From contig CALPVO020000039.1 in the NCBI GenBank assembly GCA_943327025.2, forward strand, positions 1 to 12,205: 12,205 nt of DNA, written 5' to 3'. A program made the position numbers and the translations under genes. Source of the DNA: Janthinobacterium lividum. Lineage in GTDB: Bacteria > Pseudomonadota > Gammaproteobacteria > Steroidobacterales > Steroidobacteraceae. Each line of letters begins with the position of its first letter. Positions within the stretch are counted from its first letter, which is position 1. Below are positions 7,136-12,205 of the stretch, one piece after another. Below the pieces are notes generated by a model, which was not told where the DNA came from, made no database searches, and was given only the letters and a program-made list of their open reading frames with translations.

Positions 7136-7141
7136 ATGATA
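7136..7141 (-). promoter_or_regulatory. Candidate -10 element for xth
   Basis: TATCAT on the minus strand matches TATAAT at five of six positions and lies 7 bases before the xth ATG. No recognisable -35 sits 16-18 bases upstream. If used, transcription would start at or within a base of the A of the ATG, giving a leaderless mRNA. This would agree with the absence of a ribosome site. Confidence 0.3.
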
Positions 7142-7168
7142 CAGTCAGAAATCCCCTTTCCGCTTCGC

Positions 7169-7174
7169 CATAAT
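7169..7174 (+). promoter_or_regulatory. Candidate -10 element for pyrE
   Basis: CATAAT matches the sigma-70 -10 consensus at five of six positions, 9 bases before the pyrE ATG in the 55-base gap with divergent xth. The -35 is not convincing. The predicted transcript would have a leader of only a few bases, consistent with the lack of a Shine-Dalgarno sequence. Confidence 0.3.
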
Positions 7175-7183
7175 GGTTACCAA

Positions 7184-7846
7184 ATGAGCACGCCTGCCTA
7201 CAAGAGCGACTTCATCCACCTGTGTCTGGCGCAGTCCGTACTGCGTTTTGGCAGCTTCACGCTCAAGAGCGGCCGGCAGAGCCCCTACTTTTTCAATGCG
7301 GGCCTTTTCAGCGGCGGCAAGGCCATCGCTGCGCTGGGCCGCGCCTACGCAGCCGCCATTGCCGAAGCACGGGCCAACGGCCGGCTGCAGTTCGACCTGC
7401 TGTTTGGACCTGCCTACAAGGGCATCCCTTTGGTCACCGCCAGCGCAGCCGCGCTGGCAGAAGGCCATGACCTCGACTTTCCCTTCTGCTTCAACCGCAA
7501 AGAAGCCAAGGACCACGGTGAAGGCGGCAACATCGTGGGTGCCGCACTCGCGGGTCGTGTACTCATTGTCGACGACGTCATGACCGCCGGCACCGCCATC
7601 CGCGAGTCCGTGGGTATCATTCAGGCCGCTGGCGCTACGCCGGCCGGTGTCGTCATCGCCTTGGACCGACAGGAGCGTGGCACCGGCACCACCTCGGCCG
7701 TGCAGGAAGTGGAAGCCACCGGCTTGCCGGTCATCAGCATTCTCACCTTGGCCGACCTCATCGAAGAACTACGTGGGGGGCGCTTGCCTGCGCCGCCCGA
7801 AGCCCTGCCCGCCATGGAGTCGTACCGTGAGCAGTACGGCGTCTAA
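7184..7846 (+). CDS. pyrE: Orotate phosphoribosyltransferase
   Basis: PyrE joins orotate to PRPP to make orotidine 5'-phosphate in de novo pyrimidine synthesis. The protein is 220 residues (E. coli 213). It shows [16 protein letters not shown] (25-40) with the conserved K28, the [10 protein letters not shown] loop (74-83), the mobile-loop [12 protein letters not shown] (104-115), and the PRPP-binding [17 protein letters not shown] (126-142) with D130 and D131. I chose the ATG at 7184 because the alignment begins there. The frame is open further upstream, but that part lies antisense to xth. The ribosome site is poor. The last 20 bases overlap the start of the next gene, whose GGAG lies inside pyrE, so the downstream gene is probably coupled to it. 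In E. coli the corresponding pyrE is attenuated behind rph; no such leader is present here. Confidence 0.97.
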   Translation: MSTPAYKSDFIHLCLAQSVLRFGSFTLKSGRQSPYFFNAGLFSGGKAIAALGRAYAAAIAEARANGRLQFDLLFGPAYKGIPLVTASAAALAEGHDLDFPFCFNRKEAKDHGEGGNIVGAALAGRVLIVDDVMTAGTAIRESVGIIQAAGATPAGVVIALDRQERGTGTTSAVQEVEATGLPVISILTLADLIEELRGGRLPAPPEALPAMESYREQYGV

Positions 7847-8549
7847 CCGCCGCTACGGTGCCGCTTTGCTGGGGGCAGTGCTAAGCCTGCCCCTGGTGGT
7901 TGCGCATGCCACGGATACGGGTGGACACACCATGTACCGCTGGCGCGACGCCCAAGGCCGCCTGCAAACTGGCGACAGTGTGCCGCCGGAATACTCCGCG
8001 CAGGACGTGGAAGTGCTGAACTCGCGCGGCGTCGTGGTGGGCACCCGCGAAGGGGCCCGCAGCCCCGCTCAGCGCGCCGCCACCGAAAGCCGTCTGGCCA
8101 GCGAAGCGGCTGCGCGACAAACCGTGCTGCGCCAACGCCAGCGCGACCAGAACCTGCTGGCCACTTACCTCACCGTGCAAGAAATCGAGTTGCTGCGTGA
8201 CCGCCGCCTCGATCTCGTCGAAGGCCAGTTGCGCGTCGCCACGCAATATCTGGAATCGCTTCGCGCACGCTTGGTGAAATTGCAAGGCAATGCGGCAAAC
8301 TTCCGCCCTTACAACGGCAAGACCACTGGCCCGGCACTACCGCCAGGGCTGGCAGAAGACTTGGTCCGCACCATGAACGACGTGCAGACCCAGGAACGGA
8401 ACCTCGCCACCAAGCGGGAAGATTTTCGCCGCATCAGCACTGAATTCGCCCGGGATATCGCCCGTTTCCGCGAACTGAAGCGTTTGGAGAAGGACTACGG
8501 TCCGGGCGGCTATTTGCACTTGGCTCCGGAAGCCGCCAGCAAGCGCTGA
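7827..8549 (+). CDS. Exported DUF4124-type coiled-coil protein
   Basis: This 240-residue secreted protein starts at a GTG, with GGAG 7 bases upstream. Residues 1-28 form a Sec signal peptide (NRRY then a hydrophobic run to VVAHA), with probable cleavage after AHA. Residues about 34-60 ([15 protein letters not shown], then VPP) match the DUF4124 pattern, a short beta module in periplasmic proteins of Gammaproteobacteria. The remainder, about 78-155 and 175-222, is rich in Arg, Glu, Leu and Gln and is likely helical or coiled coil, with a linker around [16 protein letters not shown]. There is no catalytic motif and no function can be assigned. It may be a periplasmic structural or adaptor protein. 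The 20-base overlap with pyrE indicates co-transcription. No clear terminator follows; the gap to dut holds a tandem repeat. Confidence 0.88.
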   Translation: MSSTASNRRYGAALLGAVLSLPLVVAHATDTGGHTMYRWRDAQGRLQTGDSVPPEYSAQDVEVLNSRGVVVGTREGARSPAQRAATESRLASEAAARQTVLRQRQRDQNLLATYLTVQEIELLRDRRLDLVEGQLRVATQYLESLRARLVKLQGNAANFRPYNGKTTGPALPPGLAEDLVRTMNDVQTQERNLATKREDFRRISTEFARDIARFRELKRLEKDYGPGGYLHLAPEAASKR

Positions 8550-8576
8550 GCCACGTTAGGCCGCGAAGCCGCCGGC

Positions 8577-8628
8577 CAGCGCCATCATTCAGCGCCATCA
8601 TTCAGCGCCATCATTCAGCGCCGCCATT
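8577..8628. repeat. 13-bp tandem repeat, four units
   Basis: CAGCGCCATCATT occurs three times exactly (8577-8589, 8590-8602, 8603-8615). A fourth copy (8616-8628) has two changes, CAGCGCCGCCATT. The array fills half of the 103-base gap between the convergent DUF4124 gene and dut. It carries no inverted symmetry and is not an evident terminator. Identical adjacent copies suggest recent slippage expansion. Confidence 0.9.
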
Positions 8629-8652
8629 CCGCGCGAGAAGACAGCGGACCCG

Positions 8653-9111
8653 TCAGCGCCCAGTGTGCCCGAAGCCGCCTGCGCCACGATCGGTGGCCGC
8701 GAACTCCGTCACCACTTCCAATACCACCTGTACCACAGGCACGACCACCAGCTGCGCAATGCGCTCGCCCGGCGCCACCGTGAACGGCGTAACGCCACGG
8801 TTCCAGCAGGACACCATTAGCGGGCCTTGATAGTCCGAATCGATAAGCCCCACGAGGTTGCCCAGCACGATGCCGTGTTTGTGGCCGAGCCCCGAGCGCG
8901 GCAGGATGACCGCCGCCAAGCCCGGATCCTCGACCCAGATCGACAGGCCCGTGGGCAACAAATGCGTAGCGCCCGGCTCGATGACGAGCGGTGCTTCCAC
9001 CATGGCCCGCAAGTCCAGCCCGGCGCTACCGGCCGTGGCGTAGGCCGGCAGGGGAAACTCGTTGCCCAAGCGGGCGTCGAGCACACGAACTTTCAGCGGC
9101 CTAGCGTTCAT
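8653..9111 (-). CDS. dut: dUTP diphosphatase (dUTPase)
   Basis: The trimeric dUTPase hydrolyses dUTP to dUMP and pyrophosphate, which keeps uracil out of DNA and supplies dTMP synthesis. All five motifs are present in the 152-residue protein, the same length as the E. coli enzyme: [10 protein letters not shown] (27-36), [10 protein letters not shown] (71-80), GLIDSDYQG (88-96) with catalytic D91 and Y94, GERIAQLV (115-122), and the C-terminal glycine-rich [10 protein letters not shown] (142-151). The ATG at 9111 overlaps the coaBC TGA as ATGA, so it is translationally coupled to coaBC. The coaBC-dut pair is conserved across Gammaproteobacteria. It ends convergently with the DUF4124 gene. Confidence 0.97.
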   Translation of the reverse strand: MNARPLKVRVLDARLGNEFPLPAYATAGSAGLDLRAMVEAPLVIEPGATHLLPTGLSIWVEDPGLAAVILPRSGLGHKHGIVLGNLVGLIDSDYQGPLMVSCWNRGVTPFTVAPGERIAQLVVVPVVQVVLEVVTEFAATDRGAGGFGHTGR

Positions 9112-10352
9112 GGGGCTACCTGCATGCGCCGGTCGATGAGGGCAACCAGTTCATCCGCCAGTTGCCGCTTGTCCTGCAAGGCGAGGCGCTCACCGCCTTC
9201 AGCCCACAGCACTAGCAGTTCGTTCTCATCGCGGTCAAAACCCTTGCCACCACCGACCTGGTTGGCAGCAATGAGGTCGAGATTCTTGCGCACGAGTTTG
9301 TCGCGCGCATATCGCTCCACTTCGCAGGTTTCCGCAGCGAAGCCCACGGTGAACGGGCGGTCCGCCGGGGCGAGTGCCGCCACGGAAGCCAGAATGTCCG
9401 GCGCGCGGCGCAACTGCAGCGCCATAGTCTCGGCACCCTTTTTGATTTTTTCCTGCGCACAGCAATCAGGGCGGTAGTCAGCCACGGCGGCTGCCGCAAT
9501 AAACACGTCCGTGCCATGAATGACGCGGTGCACGGCGTCGTGCATTTCCTGAGCGCTTTCCACTTCGATGAGGCGCACGCCGGCGGGCGGTAGTACGCCC
9601 ACTGGTCCGGACACGAGAATGACCTCGGCGCCGGCGTCGCGGGCTGCTGCCGCGACCGCGTAACCCATCTTGCCGCTGGAGCGGTTGGTGATGAAACGTA
9701 CCGGGTCGATAGGCTCCCGCGTGGGGCCCGCGGTAATGACCACCTTGCGGCCGGCCCACGGGCGAGGCGAATCGGCACTAACGGCGGTGGGCAAAGTGCC
9801 CCAGACCGCGGCAGCCAGCGCTTCCGGCTCCACCATGCGGCCGGGGCCGGTTTCGCCACAGGCTTGGGCGCCTTCGGCCGGCCCGTGCACCCTGATGCCC
9901 CGCGTGCGAAGCAATGCCACGTTGTCCTGCGTGGCCGCATTGGCCCACATCAGCCGGTTCATGGCCGGGGCCACGTGAATGGGACGGTCGGTCGCCAGCA
10001 GCAGCGTGGTCAGCAAATCGTCCGCCTGCCCCTGCGCCATACGCGCCAGCAGGTCCGCGGTAGCGGGCGCCACGACAATGGCATCGGCCCAACGCGCCAG
10101 TTCGATGTGCCCCATGGCGGCTTCGGCAGCGTCATCCCACAGGCTGTCGCGCACCGGGCGGCCCGACAGCGCCTGAAAAGTGAGCGGCGTGATGAATTCG
10201 CGAGCGCCAGCGGTCATGACGACCTGTACCTCGGCACCGCGGGTAACGAACTGACGAACCAGCTCGGCGGCCTTGTAGGCGGCAATACCACCGCTAACAC
10301 CTACTAGCAGGCGCAGTGGACGGGGCGTGGCAGGAAGCGAGGCAGTTTGCAT
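9108..10352 (-). CDS. coaBC: Bifunctional phosphopantothenoylcysteine decarboxylase/phosphopantothenate-cysteine ligase
   Basis: CoaBC (Dfp) carries out two steps of coenzyme A synthesis: CTP-dependent joining of cysteine to 4'-phosphopantothenate, and FMN-dependent decarboxylation of the product. The 414-residue protein has the CoaC flavoprotein domain first, with [14 protein letters not shown] (18-31), active-site H82 in MGHIELAR, N132 in PAMN, and C165 in CGETGPGRM. The CoaB domain follows, with [18 protein letters not shown] (206-223), N223 and the SSGKMG loop, AAAVADYRP (287-295), and KIKKG (302-306). The ATG at 10352 fits the family start. A TTG at 10388 and a GTG at 10373 are in frame upstream but add only non-conserved residues. 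There is no good ribosome site, and a promoter-like pair abuts the ATG. dut overlaps its stop by 4 bases. Confidence 0.97.
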   Translation of the reverse strand: MQTASLPATPRPLRLLVGVSGGIAAYKAAELVRQFVTRGAEVQVVMTAGAREFITPLTFQALSGRPVRDSLWDDAAEAAMGHIELARWADAIVVAPATADLLARMAQGQADDLLTTLLLATDRPIHVAPAMNRLMWANAATQDNVALLRTRGIRVHGPAEGAQACGETGPGRMVEPEALAAAVWGTLPTAVSADSPRPWAGRKVVITAGPTREPIDPVRFITNRSSGKMGYAVAAAARDAGAEVILVSGPVGVLPPAGVRLIEVESAQEMHDAVHRVIHGTDVFIAAAAVADYRPDCCAQEKIKKGAETMALQLRRAPDILASVAALAPADRPFTVGFAAETCEVERYARDKLVRKNLDLIAANQVGGGKGFDRDENELLVLWAEGGERLALQDKRQLADELVALIDRRMQVAP

Positions 10353-10359
10353 GGGCCTG

Positions 10360-10388
10360 ATTGTCACCGTGCGAGAGGGGCACTGCAA
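10360..10388 (-). promoter_or_regulatory. Candidate promoter for coaBC-dut
   Basis: On the minus strand TTGCAG (10383-10388), a 17-base spacer and GACAAT (10360-10365) resemble a sigma-70 promoter, with three and four matches out of six. The -10 ends 7 bases before the coaBC ATG, so the message would be leaderless or nearly so. The evidence is positional and weak. Confidence 0.3.
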
Positions 10389-10397
10389 ATGGCGATG

Positions 10398-10427
10398 GGT
10401 ACGGCTGCCATTCCCGGCAGCGATACC
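10398..10427 (-). terminator. Strong hairpin directly after the HD-domain gene, lacking a T tract
   Basis: Immediately after the TAG stop (10428-10430), a 12-base arm (10416-10427) folds on a 12-base arm (10398-10409) with a 6-base loop. The pairing includes a perfect inner 6-bp GCTGCC/GGCAGC stem, one mismatch, one G-U and an outer GGTA/TACC. It is well placed to end or weaken transcription before coaBC. No run of T follows, so it is not a classical intrinsic terminator and may instead protect a 3' end or act with Rho. Confidence 0.45.
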
Positions 10428-11009
10428 CTAAAGGGCGCCCACGCCAACGTACTGGGGGGCGAACGCGGGCCGGCTGAAGACTTCGCGCAGCAGGGGCTCG
10501 AAGCGGGACAGCGGCTCGGTGGGGTAGTCCGGGTCGAACGAGGTTTGGTCCCAGCGCTCGCAGAACGCCGCGCAGGACTCGAACCACGGATGGTCACGAA
10601 AGCGCTCGCGGGCGTGCCGGTTCTGGTCGTAATGGTGGGCGAAGTAATAGGACTGGAACAGACCATGCTGTTCGACAATCCAGGTGACTTCCGGGCGCAC
10701 ATAGGGGCGAATGATGGCCGCAGCCAACGAGGCATGGTCGAAGGGCGAGAGATCGTCGCCCATGTCGTGTAACAGCGCGGCCACTACCAACTCGATATCC
10801 GCGCCGTCACGCCAGGCGCGGGTAGCGGTTTGCAACGAGTGCGTATAGCGGTCGACCGGGTAGCCGCCGAGGCCCGTGCGCAGCTTTTCCAGCCCGGCAA
10901 TCAAACGGTCCGGCAAGGTCACGAGGTAGTCGTGTTCCAGCCGTTGCAGCAGCAGGTAATCTTCGCGCGTTCCGTCCTTCATCTGCCGGAAACCCACTGT
11001 TTCGCTCAT
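10428..11009 (-). CDS. HD-domain protein with PhnZ/MIOX-like diiron ligand set
   Basis: This 193-residue protein starts at the ATG at 11009, with a strong GGGGGAG ribosome site 7 bases away. It contains an HD domain: Y50 in GGYPV, H57 in RYTHSLQ, H81-D82 in ALLHDMGDD, H92 in FDHAS, H115 in VEQHG, and D154 in ERWDQ. Classical HD phosphohydrolases need H...HD...D. Here the order H, H-D, H, H, D is that of the mixed-valence diiron oxygenases PhnZ, TmpB and myo-inositol oxygenase, and the length (about 190) is close to PhnZ. The C-terminal part, with RDHPWFESCAAFCERWDQ, FDPDYPT and LREVFSRP, is typical of a widespread uncharacterised HD family. It lies upstream of coaBC-dut on the same strand, separated by 75 bases and a hairpin, and divergent from radC. 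No phosphonate or inositol genes are nearby, so the substrate is unknown and a hydrolase role is not excluded. Confidence 0.85.
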   Translation of the reverse strand: MSETVGFRQMKDGTREDYLLLQRLEHDYLVTLPDRLIAGLEKLRTGLGGYPVDRYTHSLQTATRAWRDGADIELVVAALLHDMGDDLSPFDHASLAAAIIRPYVRPEVTWIVEQHGLFQSYYFAHHYDQNRHARERFRDHPWFESCAAFCERWDQTSFDPDYPTEPLSRFEPLLREVFSRPAFAPQYVGVGAL

Positions 11010-11125
11010 CGCACCACTCCCCCTGAAGCACTTGCCCGCTGGTCTTCGTCGGGAGTCTACCGCGGGTATCGGCCCTTTCTCTCCGTATCTGGAACGACAA
11101 GGTACATATCCGGGGCTCCCGCGGC

Positions 11126-11146
11126 GGGGCCACGCAAAATGGCCCC
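11126..11146. promoter_or_regulatory. 7-7-7 inverted repeat in the HD gene/radC divergent gap
   Basis: GGGGCCA (11126-11132) and TGGCCCC (11140-11146) are exact reverse complements around CGCAAAA. They lie in the 191-base gap between the divergent HD-domain gene and radC. The repeat could be an operator shared by both genes or a hairpin in the radC leader. I found no convincing promoter hexamers in this gap on either strand. Confidence 0.4.
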
Positions 11147-11200
11147 AACGCGACCGCAATGGACCTTGGTTTACCCACTGCGGGCGGCGATGCTGCAGCC

Positions 11201-11929
11201 ATGTCGCAACCACCACCCCCACTCGCTACCGCCCGGCCAGCAGCCGCCCGGGGGGCGCCCGCCGTCTGGCCACCCGGGCCCCGCCCACGCGAGAAACTGC
11301 TTCTCCAAGGCGCCAGCGCGCTGAACGAGGCTGAACTGCTAGCGCTCTTGCTGGGGCAAGGGGTCCCCGGCAAGTCCGTACTGACGGTGGCGGGCGACTT
11401 GCTGCAGGGGTTCGGGTCACTCCGCGCCGTACTGACCGCCCCCACGGAAATGCTGTGCGCTCACCCCGGCGTGGGCGCCGCGCGCTATGCCCGGTTGCAA
11501 GCCGCGCTGGAACTGGCGCGGCGTCACCAGTTCGAAGCGCTGCGCGAAGGCCCGCTGCTGGCCAGCCCGCGTGCCGCGCGGGATTACCTCCGCGCCCAAC
11601 TGCGCGACCGGGAACACGAGGTGTTCTGCTGCCTGCACCTCGACAACCGCCACCGCCTTATCGCCTTCGAGGAACTGTTCCGCGGCACCATCGACGGCGC
11701 CAGCGTCCATCCGCGCGAAGTCGTGAAAAGCGCCTTGGCGCGCCGCGCCGCCGCTGTCATCCTCGCCCACAACCACCCCTCCGGCATCGCCGAGCCCAGC
11801 CGAGCGGACGAGGCCATCACCCTGCGCCTGCGGGATGCGCTGGCCCTGGTGGATATCCGCGTCGTGGACCACCTCATTGTCGGCGGCCCGGACTGCACCA
11901 GCCTCGCCGAGCGGGGCTTACTGCCCTGA
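11201..11929 (+). CDS. radC: RadC family JAB/MPN+ metalloprotein
   Basis: This RadC-type protein is 242 residues from the ATG at 11201. The conserved RPREKLL is at about residues 28-34. A helix-hairpin-helix (HPGVGAARYARLQAALEL, about 88-105) precedes the MPN+ domain: EELFRGTIDGASVHPREV, then the zinc motif H190-N-H192-PSG with D203 in EPSRADEA. RadC was named for DNA repair, but that role has not held up in E. coli and its biochemical activity is unsettled. The start is uncertain. An in-frame ATG at 11159 would add 14 residues, and neither start has a ribosome site. Even from 11201 about 20 Pro/Ala-rich residues precede the usual family start. Radical clustering with coaBC and dut is conserved in Gammaproteobacteria, though here an HD-domain gene intervenes. 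Confidence 0.93.
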   Translation: MSQPPPPLATARPAAARGAPAVWPPGPRPREKLLLQGASALNEAELLALLLGQGVPGKSVLTVAGDLLQGFGSLRAVLTAPTEMLCAHPGVGAARYARLQAALELARRHQFEALREGPLLASPRAARDYLRAQLRDREHEVFCCLHLDNRHRLIAFEELFRGTIDGASVHPREVVKSALARRAAAVILAHNHPSGIAEPSRADEAITLRLRDALALVDIRVVDHLIVGGPDCTSLAERGLLP

Positions 11930-11961
11930 AGCGCATCCCGTGCGCGTCCTGCGTGTCCCAA

Positions 11962-11974
11962 GCCCAGTTTGGGC
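11962..11974 (+). other. Short hairpin downstream of radC
   Basis: GCCCA and TGGGC form a perfect 5-bp stem with a GTT loop, 33 bases after the radC stop. It can also refold with the adjoining GGCCC. No T tract follows. It is a weak candidate for a radC transcript end. The remainder of the 242-base gap before rpmB up to about 12080 shows nothing else I recognise. Confidence 0.25.
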
Positions 11975-12082
11975 AAGGCCCGCCATTACCCCACGGCATT
12001 CGAAACCCTATTCAAAACAGCCACTTGAAACACCGCACCGCCGCTCACCGCCCCGCCCCGTTGGGCCGCTCGAAAACGCTAC

Positions 12083-12111
12083 TTGCTTGCTGCCCCGGTT
12101 TTTGGCTTAAT
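12083..12111 (+). promoter_or_regulatory. Candidate rpmB promoter
   Basis: TTGCTT (12083-12088), a 17-base spacer and CTTAAT (12106-12111) resemble a sigma-70 promoter, with three and four matches out of six. Transcription would start around 12118, inside a perfect stem-loop, with a leader of about 55 bases before the rpmB ATG. The local drop in GC content supports a promoter here. Confidence 0.4.
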
Positions 12112-12113
12112 AC

Positions 12114-12129
12114 GCGGCTCTTGAGCCGC
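12114..12129 (+). promoter_or_regulatory. Perfect 7-bp stem-loop at the predicted rpmB transcript start
   Basis: GCGGCTC (12114-12120) and GAGCCGC (12123-12129) pair exactly around TT. It overlaps the expected transcription start of rpmB. A second small stem (CACC/GGTG, loop CGTT) follows at about 12135-12146. It could be an operator, a 5' stabilising hairpin or part of a ribosomal-protein autoregulatory leader. Confidence 0.4.
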
Positions 12130-12171
12130 CCGGCACCCGTTGGTGTGGGCGCAAGGTACGAGGAATCGACC

Positions 12172-12205
12172 ATGTCCCGAGTCTGTCAGGTGACCGGTAA
12201 GCGCC
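12172..12205 (+). CDS. rpmB: 50S ribosomal protein L28, N-terminal fragment
   Basis: The last 34 bases encode MSRVCQVTGKR, the characteristic N-terminus of bacterial ribosomal protein L28 (SRVCQVTGK), and the rest lies beyond the window. An AGGA ribosome site is 7 bases before the ATG. L28 is a structural protein of the large ribosomal subunit and is usually followed by rpmG (L33). Its place downstream of radC matches the usual radC-rpmB-rpmG neighbourhood in Gammaproteobacteria, although radC is divergent from rpmB in E. coli and both are on the same strand here. Confidence 0.93.
   Translation, partial: MSRVCQVTGKR

Noticed and set aside
7019..7183. Upstream extension of pyrE
   Set aside because: It lies antisense to the start of xth, and PyrE homology begins at the ATG at 7184.
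8577..8628. CRISPR array or replication iterons
   Set aside because: The units are 13 bp with no spacers between them, no cas genes are present, and no replication gene is near.
10353..10388. TTG or GTG start adding up to 12 residues to coaBC
   Set aside because: The extra residues are not conserved, and the ATG at 10352 fits the usual CoaBC N-terminus.

Overview
The window looks like the chromosome of a high-GC gammaproteobacterium. The right half carries the housekeeping block radC, coaBC, dut, pyrE and rpmB that is linked in many Gammaproteobacteria. The content (pyrE next to xth, an AmpG-type permease, a small Rieske protein, trmB, and a GTAG-headed REP-like hairpin) fits the Xanthomonadales/Nevskiales side of the class best. 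That placement is inference from gene content and not a measured phylogeny. The sequence is gene-dense and no intergenic gap exceeds about 250 bases. I see no tRNA, rRNA, CRISPR array, prophage or insertion sequence.

Left region, minus strand (3704 down to 1): three tightly packed genes encode two different Rieske non-heme iron oxygenase alpha subunits and then an exported, metal-dependent amidohydrolase cut off by the window edge. Overlaps and gaps of 4 overlapping and 10 intervening bases indicate one transcript. This is the accessory, probably catabolic or tailoring, part of the window. Its substrate cannot be read from sequence, and no flavin reductase is encoded here. It is divided from the divergent trmB by 179 bases holding a perfect 6-6-6 palindrome that could be an operator.

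Middle region: trmB (+) converges on a minus-strand operon that runs xth (exonuclease III), AmpG-like permease, small Rieske [2Fe-2S] protein. The convergence point is a REP-like hairpin, and its distal arm contains the TAG stop of the Rieske gene. xth is divergent from pyrE (+). pyrE overlaps by 20 bases an exported DUF4124-type coiled-coil protein that starts at a GTG with a good ribosome binding site.

Right region: the DUF4124 gene converges on dut across a 13-bp tandem repeat. coaBC and dut (minus) overlap by an ATGA. Upstream of coaBC, a small HD-domain protein shows the six-ligand His/His-Asp/His/His/Asp layout of PhnZ/TmpB/MIOX-type diiron oxygenases. It is divergent from radC (+), across a gap with a 7-7-7 inverted repeat. 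The window ends in the first codons of rpmB, preceded by a candidate promoter and a perfect stem-loop at the predicted transcript start.

The items most worth following up are the double-Rieske/amidohydrolase cluster and its possible electron donor, and the HD-domain protein as a candidate oxygenase rather than a phosphohydrolase.
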